From assembly GCA_027364495.1 (NCBI GenBank), contig DAHXPE010000205.1:1-12081 (forward strand): DNA of 12,081 nucleotides, given 5' to 3'. The notes beneath the pieces were generated by a model. It was not told the DNA's origin, searched no databases, and saw nothing but the letters and a program-made list of their open reading frames with translations. Source of the DNA: Candidatus Heimdallarchaeota archaeon (lineage in GTDB: Archaea; Asgardarchaeota; Heimdallarchaeia; Hodarchaeales; LC-3). Each line of letters opens with the position of its first letter. Within the stretch, counting starts at the first letter, position 1. Of the stretch, positions 6,809-12,081 are shown piece after piece. Position numbers and translations under genes: made by a program.

Positions 6809-7295
6809 TCAATAGATTCCTTTTTGTTATAATATTTTCTAATAGCGGGATTGAATCTTCAAAATAGGGTAAGATTGTTAAAGCTCCTAAAGGAGTTAAG
6901 CTCCATAATGAAGCATCATTTAATTCTATTAGATTATTTTGAATGAGAAATTGTATGTCATTAAAGTAGTTGGCTAAGAAAACTTCCATAGACTTTTTGT
7001 TGAGGAAACCTCCTTCCATTTTAGCTTTTAATCCAAAGGTCATTAAAAGACCTAATTGTAAATTGGTCATCTCTAAATTAGAGGATTCTATAAAAATTAC
7101 TAAATAATCAATTGTGTTTAATTCGAGTAATTCAACAGAAATTCCTAATTCTTCATATTTTGGTAGTAATTGTTCTAATATGAGGTTTAATTCTTCTTCT
7201 GTTATTTTAAATTCTTCTTGTAATTTTTTTAAGGTAAAATATGGTCTAGATAATAATTTAGTTGAAAATTCTTTAATAATTTCTTTGGTGATCAT
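6801..7295 (-). CDS. Tandem winged-helix protein, KITE-like (ScpB/Nse1/Nse3 type)
   Basis: The 164-residue protein reads as two winged-helix domains. In the first (about 4-68), FTLKKLQEEF (20-29) is a recognition-type helix pair with TEEELNLILEQLLPKYEELG (32-51), followed by the wing strands ISVELLELNTIDYLVIF (52-68). This closely follows the helix order and 'GlelvevgggYrlv' wing of ScpB domain 1. The second (about 77-145) starts with TNLQLGLLMTFGLKAK (77-92) and ends with DIQFLIQNNLIEL (113-125) and WSLTPLGAL (131-139). KITE proteins bind kleisins and cap SMC complexes. The similarity is by eye and not proof. The context supports it: the gene follows an SMC-like gene, with one small gene between. 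ATG at 7295, 18 nt after the preceding stop; it overlaps the thioesterase gene by 8 nt. A plain winged-helix DNA-binding protein is the alternative. Confidence 0.65.
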   Translation of the reverse strand: MITKEIIKEFSTKLLSRPYFTLKKLQEEFKITEEELNLILEQLLPKYEELGISVELLELNTIDYLVIFIESSNLEMTNLQLGLLMTFGLKAKMEGGFLNKKSMEVFLANYFNDIQFLIQNNLIELNDASLWSLTPLGALTILPYFEDSIPLLENIITKRNLLNV

Positions 7296-7313
7296 TTTTC
7301 ATGCACTTATTGC

Positions 7314-7751
7314 TTATTCAGGTGAATTCTGAAAAAATATATAACTTATATTTCTTATTTCGTTTGTTAAATTGGTAGGATTTTTAGTATTTACCTTATA
7401 AAATGACAGAGAGATTTTATTATCTATTGATTTTTTATGTAACTCTTCTCCAAAATTATCTATTAGATCCGGATTTTCTATTAGTAAATTTAATAGTTCA
7501 GGAATTTCATTTGCTTTTTGAAATCCATGACTTGCCAATCTTAGGTAAAAATCAAATTTTACTCTTTCTAAATAGGACTTCTCAATTTTTGTCAATTCAT
7601 TATTCAAAAATTTTATATGATTACGCGATTCTTTTTGGCTAGTGGCGGATTCATTACATTTCAAATTAAATTTAAAATTATCTGTACTTTCAATTTTGTC
7701 GTTTTTTGGAGTTAATTTCTTTTTGCTATTCTTAGCTTGTTTTTTACTCAA
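7314..7751 (-). CDS. Small Lys-rich helical protein, unknown (possible kleisin-like linker)
   Basis: Not recognised. From the TTG at 7751 it is 145 residues. Residues 1-42 are rich in Lys, Ser, Thr and Asn and look disordered. Residues 43-70 form an amphipathic helix (NHIKFLNNELTKIEKSYLER), and 74-115 are further helices (QKANEIPELLNLLIENPDLI is part of this). The end (114-140) is mixed strand/helix. The frame extends 7 codons further to a TTG at 7772 that overlaps the SMC-like stop, but AAAGGG at 7758-7763 with 6 nt spacing points to 7751. Its place between an SMC-like gene and a KITE-like gene is where a kleisin or linker subunit would be expected. At 145 residues it is much shorter than ScpA or Nse4, so this role is only a hypothesis. 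Confidence 0.75.
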   Translation of the reverse strand: MSKKQAKNSKKKLTPKNDKIESTDNFKFNLKCNESATSQKESRNHIKFLNNELTKIEKSYLERVKFDFYLRLASHGFQKANEIPELLNLLIENPDLIDNFGEELHKKSIDNKISLSFYKVNTKNPTNLTNEIRNISYIFFQNSPE

Positions 7752-7757
7752 TAATAA

Positions 7758-7763
7758 CCCTTT
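7758..7763 (-). promoter_or_regulatory. Shine-Dalgarno AAAGGG selecting the TTG start at 7751
   Basis: AAAGGG on the minus strand lies 6 nt before TTG AGT AAA. It argues for initiation at 7751 instead of at the TTG at 7772, and gives a product beginning MSKKQ. Confidence 0.55.
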
Positions 7764-7768
7764 CAAAA

Positions 7769-9958
7769 TCAATTGATTATCGAATATTGACTTAACACAG
7801 ACGAGTCAGGCAATACTCCTTTATTCAAAAAAAATATCATCTGAGGAAGCACTTCTGATGAAGTATTCTTTAATTTATCAAGTCGATTACTAAAATCAGT
7901 TAAAAATGTTTGAAATTCTAGTTGTTGTAGATGTATTATATCAATAAAATCTGAAATGTAAATATGAGACTTATTGACTAAAAACAAACTAAAAATTATG
8001 CAGATTATACTTGTTATTGATTCACTACTGATAAAGTGTATTGAATATGGTAAAACAGTGTTATCATACAAAATTATAGAAATCCCTAGTATTCCTTCAT
8101 CCGGTTTATCTGAGCCAGGCAAAAAAAAATCTATTGATAATTTGGAAGTTTTCAATAGTTCGTTAGCTAGGGTTTGAACTTTTTTGATCTCTTCTTTGAA
8201 CGTTGAATTCCAATTTTTTTGCCATTCGATAAGTGAATTAGTTAATTTATCATATTCTACGTCTCTTTTCTTGAATTCAGATTCTAAATCACCTAATAAC
8301 GATAGATGCTTTGAATAAAACTCAAAATTTGTCTCTGAATGAACCATCGAAAGTAATTTATTCTTTTCACTAATTAATTGATTTTGAAGCACATTTAAAG
8401 TTGAAACAGATCTATTTATACTTGGTAAATCAAGGTTCTTCGATTTTAAACTTTCCATTTCATTTGAAATAGATATATCAAGCTCTTTAATATCCTTTTC
8501 AGAAATTTCTATTTCATTTTGGTACTTCTCTATTGAAACATTAATGTTTTGAATTCGTTCTTGCAATTTTTCTAATTCTTTTTGGTTTTCTGATATGGAT
8601 TCAGTATTATTCGTTATTTTAGATGATAAATCAGCTAATATAGCAGATTTAGCTTGAGAATTTTTTTCTTTAGCAGTCCTTTCTTTGGATTTAAGGTTTT
8701 TTTCATTTTGGATTGCTTGAAGTGTTTGTTGAAGATTGCTAATCTCTTTATTGTCTTGAGCAATTTCTTTTTCGAGTTTATCTTTTTGTGACAGCAAACT
8801 TTCTGTTGATTCCTTACTAATTCGTGTATTCAGATCTTTCAACTTTTTTTCTTTATCAGCTAGTCTCATACTTTTAAATTTTAAATCCTTTTCAGTTTTA
8901 GTGACATTTTTATCCCAATCTTTAAGATTACGATCAATTTTATCTAAAAGAGCCTTTTCTGATAGAAAATCTTTTCGTTGATTTTCATATTGGATAGATG
9001 TCTCATCTAAATCTTTGTGTAATGTTCTAAGTTTAACAGTTATATTCTGAGAAAGCGATTCAAGCTTTTCTTTTTCAGAAAATAAGGAAGGTAATTTTAA
9101 AGTCATTTGATCTATATTAGCTGTTTTACTCTGAAATTTGCTTTTTAAGTCAAAATAAACAGACCATTCTTTTTCCATCTCAAGTTGTTTAATTTCTTGT
9201 TCAATTTCTTCAACTTTCTTTAATATTTTTAATTCACTTTCAAGTTCTTCTTTTTTTTCTAATGCTTCATGTTTAATAATACTAAAATGATCTTTTTCAA
9301 GATTTATAAAGGTAATTTTTTCCTTTAATTGTAAAAATTGTTTTTTTAATTCTCCTAAATTTAAGTGGTATAAGAAAAAATCAAATAATTGAGATGGACT
9401 ATAATTTAGAATTTCGAAAATTTTTTCCGAATTTAAATAAGGGTATACCGCGTGGTCAATCCAAATATTACCATAAAGTAATTCAGAAAGCTCATAGTCT
9501 AAATGAGGAGTTAAGGTTTCGAATTCCTTTTGAGATCCATTGTAAAGTTTTGAAACAACATCTCTATGAATATTAATTTCAACTTGAATCGTTAATTCAT
9601 TAGTTTTCAAAAAATTTGATCTAAAATAATCTCCAACATTAATTAATGCATCTTCAGGAATGACTAATACAATCGAAAAGCTAATATCTTTTTTAGGAAC
9701 TAGTTTAATTTTCTGAAAAACGTTAAACAATGATAATTCTATTTTTTTATTTTTATTTTTAAAATCTGGATTTAAAAATAATTTTAAAATATAATTAAAT
9801 ATTATTTTGTCTATTATTGATGAAGAGTTGATGAGGTTTAAGGCTGGATGAAAAACTATTTCATTCGTGTTATATAATTCAAAATTAGAAGTCTGAATTT
9901 GCTTTATAATTCCAAATTTTTTTCCGTAATCTGGATCTATAATCGATTGTTTTGACAT
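7769..9958 (-). CDS. SMC5-like coiled-coil protein lacking ATPase motifs and hinge
   Basis: A 729-residue protein with SMC layout: globular N-terminal part (1-200), coiled coil (about 205-600) and globular C-terminal part (600-729). The N-terminus follows the SMC5/6 pattern 'NF..Y..v.F.pglNlI.GpnGtGKS..': NFELYNTNEIVFHPALNLI is at 25-43, but the Walker A site reads NSSSIIDK (44-51). The C-terminus follows SMC5 'YGI.I.v.f.....L....QSGGERS.ST': EGILGISIILYDNTVLPYSI is at 621-640, then SSESITS (644-650) replaces the signature. Walker B is replaced by IYISDFID (666-673), and QMIFFLNKGVLPD (706-718) matches SMC5 'Q.FLLTPKLLP'. The Q-loop region (about 163-185) lacks its Gln. No hinge or CxxC hook is seen in the coil. 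It is therefore probably ATPase-dead. ATG with AGGAG, 6 nt spacing. It follows the AAA gene by 28 nt. Function is unknown; a structural chromosome or DNA role is inferred. Confidence 0.72.
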   Translation of the reverse strand: MSKQSIIDPDYGKKFGIIKQIQTSNFELYNTNEIVFHPALNLINSSSIIDKIIFNYILKLFLNPDFKNKNKKIELSLFNVFQKIKLVPKKDISFSIVLVIPEDALINVGDYFRSNFLKTNELTIQVEINIHRDVVSKLYNGSQKEFETLTPHLDYELSELLYGNIWIDHAVYPYLNSEKIFEILNYSPSQLFDFFLYHLNLGELKKQFLQLKEKITFINLEKDHFSIIKHEALEKKEELESELKILKKVEEIEQEIKQLEMEKEWSVYFDLKSKFQSKTANIDQMTLKLPSLFSEKEKLESLSQNITVKLRTLHKDLDETSIQYENQRKDFLSEKALLDKIDRNLKDWDKNVTKTEKDLKFKSMRLADKEKKLKDLNTRISKESTESLLSQKDKLEKEIAQDNKEISNLQQTLQAIQNEKNLKSKERTAKEKNSQAKSAILADLSSKITNNTESISENQKELEKLQERIQNINVSIEKYQNEIEISEKDIKELDISISNEMESLKSKNLDLPSINRSVSTLNVLQNQLISEKNKLLSMVHSETNFEFYSKHLSLLGDLESEFKKRDVEYDKLTNSLIEWQKNWNSTFKEEIKKVQTLANELLKTSKLSIDFFLPGSDKPDEGILGISIILYDNTVLPYSIHFISSESITSIICIIFSLFLVNKSHIYISDFIDIIHLQQLEFQTFLTDFSNRLDKLKNTSSEVLPQMIFFLNKGVLPDSSVLSQYSIIN

Positions 9959-9964
9959 CTGCTT

Positions 9965-9969
9965 CTCCT
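9965..9969 (-). promoter_or_regulatory. Strong Shine-Dalgarno AGGAG of the SMC-like gene
   Basis: AGGAG on the minus strand with a 6-nt spacer to the ATG at 9958 is the best ribosome site in the window. It suggests the coiled-coil protein is translated efficiently, independent of the upstream AAA stop 28 nt away. Confidence 0.6.
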
Positions 9970-9986
9970 AATACTTTGGCGTTGAA

Positions 9987-10946
9987 TCAAAATATTTTTT
10001 TTGGTTTTTTCAAGAAACTTGTGGATTTATCTGATTGAAGAGGAGGTTTTTCATCTTCATCCTCTTCTATTCTTCCAGACATACGTTTTTCATTTTCGAT
10101 ATGTTGTTTTGTTCCACCAGCTGACAAAAGGCTTTCTAATAAAATTCCTTCTGTTAAAACTTTGTCCTTGAAACCACGCAATACTCCAATTTGAAATCCT
10201 CTTTTTAAATCAGCGCCAGTAAAGCCGCCAGTAATATTATCACTAGCAAGTGTGTCTAAATGAGCATCAGAAACCTGTAAAGTAATAATAGAATGAGATA
10301 ATTGACTTAGGAAGTTCTTCATGATAGTTTTACGCATCTCAACGTCGGGAAAAGGAAAAGTAATATGATAGCAAAATCTTCTCCAAACAGCACTATCAAG
10401 AAGATGCTGGTGATTTGTTGCTCCTAAGAAGGCAATTGGACTAGCACTAGCTAAAATCATGTCCATACGCTGTAAAAGTGTTACAACAGCTCGTTTTATT
10501 TCACCAACTTCATAAACACTGGACCTTTCACTTGCTATTGCATCAATTTCATCAAAAAAGACAATAATTGGTCCTTCGGTTTGTGAATATTTTTGAGCAG
10601 ACGAAAGAGCATCTCTAATATTATTTAATGTCTTACCAAGAATAGAACCAATGAGGGAATCAGCATAAATAAGAAAAATAGGAATTTCATACTGTTTAGC
10701 AAAAGCTTTACAAAGAGTTGTCTTCCCAGTTCCTGGAGGCCCAGTTAAAAGAGCTGACAAAGTAACGCCAAAAGGCAATGCTTCATCGGTCTCAGCAATT
10801 TTTTCTAAACTTTTCAAAGCAGAATAAAAATCATGTAAAAAAGATTTCTGTTCATCATAGCCGATAATATCATCAATCGATTCAATGACATCGTTTGGAT
10901 AGAAAATTTCACCAAAACTGTTCATGACGTCTGTATATTTACTCAA
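9987..10946 (-). CDS. Single-domain AAA ATPase (classical AAA clade)
   Basis: A 319-residue AAA ATPase with a complete active site: Walker A GPPGTGKT (69-76), Walker B IIVFFDEID (127-135), sensor 1 Asn178 in GATN, arginine fingers Arg189/Arg190 in AVWRRF, and GFTGADL (241-247) in the lid domain. The 'AxxRRF' finger motif resembles Vps4/katanin/spastin-type enzymes, but there is no MIT or zinc domain. Residues 1-60 are a short lead-in (DDIIGYDEQK, 25-34, is the usual pre-AAA motif). The C-terminal tail is acidic (293-300), then basic (303-319), and probably flexible. Such enzymes work as hexameric unfoldases or disassemblers. Here the gene heads the operon with the SMC-like and KITE-like genes and may remodel that complex. 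TTG at 10946 has no well-placed Shine-Dalgarno; ATG at 10925 is an alternative. Confidence 0.92.
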   Translation of the reverse strand: MSKYTDVMNSFGEIFYPNDVIESIDDIIGYDEQKSFLHDFYSALKSLEKIAETDEALPFGVTLSALLTGPPGTGKTTLCKAFAKQYEIPIFLIYADSLIGSILGKTLNNIRDALSSAQKYSQTEGPIIVFFDEIDAIASERSSVYEVGEIKRAVVTLLQRMDMILASASPIAFLGATNHQHLLDSAVWRRFCYHITFPFPDVEMRKTIMKNFLSQLSHSIITLQVSDAHLDTLASDNITGGFTGADLKRGFQIGVLRGFKDKVLTEGILLESLLSAGGTKQHIENEKRMSGRIEEDEDEKPPLQSDKSTSFLKKPKKIF

Positions 10947-11094
10947 TAAGAATAATCAACCTTGCGTTTGAATTTGCAAATTAGAATATTTTTTACTTAC
11001 ATTACTAATGATAAAAATGCTAGCAATAATGATAATTAATTACTTTTTGAATTATAATTGAAGATTTTTGGTGAGTATTTATCAATTATATTTT
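10947..11094 (-). promoter_or_regulatory. Promoter region of the AAA/SMC-like operon with palindrome ATTTGCAAAT
   Basis: A 148-nt AT-rich gap that separates the AAA gene from the upstream gene. On the minus strand it has a T-run (GCATTTTTATC, about 11012-11022) that could end the upstream transcript. A TATA-like AAAAAATATTC follows (about 10985-10995). The perfect palindrome ATTTGCAAAT (10972-10981) lies just downstream of that, where a start site or operator would be. The same palindrome occurs in the divergent promoter at 4021-4030. AAGGT lies 12 nt before the TTG, too far for a standard ribosome site. Confidence 0.4.
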
Positions 11095-12081
11095 TTATCG
11101 ATTCCAAAATCTTGAATCAGACATAATATCTTCAATATCCGCAGGTTCTTTCTCTTCTGAATCGTCACCTGACCATAATTCATCAGCAATTTTGTCATAT
11201 TGCTCCTCTAATTTTGAAATATCACAAATACTAATTTTAATTAATCCAGATAAAACATCTTTGCGAGATTCAACTTCTACTGGAATTCTACTAGCCCATT
11301 CTATACCTCCAAGTTCAAGAGCTATGCTTTTAACAGCATATGGTAGAACTGAAACACGAACCAGATCATCGATCAAAAAATTCTTAAAGATATTGTCCGA
11401 ACTTAAAAATTCTTGTGCTATTAATTTGTATAGATTATACGCAAATGTAAGGCAAATCCAAAAAATAAAATCCGGCCGAACACCAATACGATTTGTTGCT
11501 ACTAAGGCAAGATATTGTAAATATAATGTTTCCTCACTTATTTTTGGATACCAAACTATTGTACCATCATTTTGAACATTTTTTTGTAAATAACCAATTT
11601 TTGAAAAAACATTGACAAAAGTTGGATCTAAAATAAAATATTCCTCGTTATTTACCTTGTTTTCAGCAACTTGAAGACCAATATGACTGCAAAGAACTTT
11701 AAAAAAAGTAAGCTCACTGACACCAAAATCAGAAAGAAATGGTTCCATTACTTTTTTATAACTAATACCGGGTATTTTCCAATTTTCATCACCTGAAGGA
11801 CTATGATGGGTCACATCAAAAAATTGTGGGTCAGTGACAAAATTTAAAGTAATACCCGAGAAAATATTGACAATTTTTTCTGAAATACCAAATAATTTAC
11901 GCTCAATTTTTTTGGGTATAACAGGAGGAATCGTAGGAGTAAGGATGGTCTTAAGACAGGGAAATAAATCACTGAATTGGGTTAAATAAACCAGACAGGA
12001 ATCAGGTCCTTTACCTGGTTCCATTCCAACACGTGGAAATACAATTTTTTCAAGAACTTTAACTCGTTGTACATAAGATAA
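11095..12081 (-). CDS. Unrecognised protein, 5' end beyond the window
   Basis: Partial gene. The frame is open through the right edge, so at least 328 residues are visible and the Met at 12024 is probably internal (the preceding residues read LSYVQRVKVLEKIVFPRVG). I do not recognise a family. Numbered from that Met, the protein is mostly alpha-helical with hydrophobic patches. EDIMSDSRFWNR at the end follows an acidic linker (SGDDSEEKEPADIED). Stretch 165-190 (LQYLALVATNRIGVRPDFIF) is hydrophobic but broken by charged residues, so a membrane segment is unlikely. No zinc motif or nucleotide-binding loop is seen. A FISH-type helix-turn pattern around 97-140 could be a winged helix, but this is weak. 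It lies upstream of the AAA/SMC-like operon on the same strand, separated by 148 nt, so a functional link is possible but unproven. Confidence 0.7.
   Translation of the reverse strand, partial: LSYVQRVKVLEKIVFPRVGMEPGKGPDSCLVYLTQFSDLFPCLKTILTPTIPPVIPKKIERKLFGISEKIVNIFSGITLNFVTDPQFFDVTHHSPSGDENWKIPGISYKKVMEPFLSDFGVSELTFFKVLCSHIGLQVAENKVNNEEYFILDPTFVNVFSKIGYLQKNVQNDGTIVWYPKISEETLYLQYLALVATNRIGVRPDFIFWICLTFAYNLYKLIAQEFLSSDNIFKNFLIDDLVRVSVLPYAVKSIALELGGIEWASRIPVEVESRKDVLSGLIKISICDISKLEEQYDKIADELWSGDDSEEKEPADIEDIMSDSRFWNR

Noticed and set aside
7769..9958. Rad50-type protein
   Set aside because: There is no CxxC zinc hook in the coil, and the C-terminal context fits SMC5 better; no Mre11-like gene is adjacent.
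11192..11575. Plus-strand open frame of 127 codons
   Set aside because: Shadow of the unrecognised edge gene; no Shine-Dalgarno site and no protein-like pattern.
1..12081. CRISPR arrays, tRNA or rRNA genes, insertion sequences, toxin-antitoxin pairs
   Set aside because: No regularly spaced repeats, cloverleaf-like segments, rRNA blocks, transposase motifs or terminal repeats were seen on either strand.

Overview
The window looks archaeal and is strongly AT-rich. The best markers are a stand-alone ribosomal protein L40e, an RNA 3'-terminal phosphate cyclase (RtcA), an archaeal/ASNSD1-type asparagine synthase, a small SWIM zinc-finger protein, and a mix of Shine-Dalgarno-led and apparently leaderless starts with frequent TTG/GTG initiation. 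The eukaryote-like flavour (an SMC5-like protein, a meiotic-clade-like AAA ATPase, an ASNSD1-like synthase) suggests an Asgard (Promethearchaeota) genome, but that is inference. No mobile element, CRISPR array, tRNA or rRNA was found, and no gene-free stretch exceeds 300 bases.

Left block (1-4000, minus strand): an asparagine synthase, a uridine phosphorylase and an RNase Z-family hydrolase form a compact housekeeping operon (gaps of 38 and 28 nt). A thioredoxin follows after about 100 nt and may have its own promoter.

Middle block (4001-6223): a 42-bp divergent promoter separates the asparagine synthase from a short plus-strand operon encoding a coiled-coil protein and a SWIM zinc-finger protein. 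This operon converges, with a 6-nt gap and U-tracts on both strands, on a minus-strand L40e-rtcA pair. The L40e gene (53 codons) is short and easily missed.

Right block (6398-10946, minus strand): a tight five-gene operon. In transcription order it encodes a single-domain AAA ATPase, a 729-aa SMC5-like coiled-coil protein, a small Lys-rich helical protein, a tandem winged-helix protein resembling the KITE subunits of SMC complexes (ScpB/Nse1/Nse3), and a hotdog thioesterase. By eye, the coiled-coil protein aligns with SMC5 at both head halves, yet Walker A, the Q-loop, the ABC signature and Walker B are all replaced, and no globular hinge is visible. I read this as a candidate undescribed complex: an ATPase-dead, hinge-less SMC with a KITE partner, a possible kleisin-like linker, and an intact AAA motor encoded next to it. 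This is the most interesting part of the window. Upstream, an unrecognised protein of at least 328 residues runs off the right edge.
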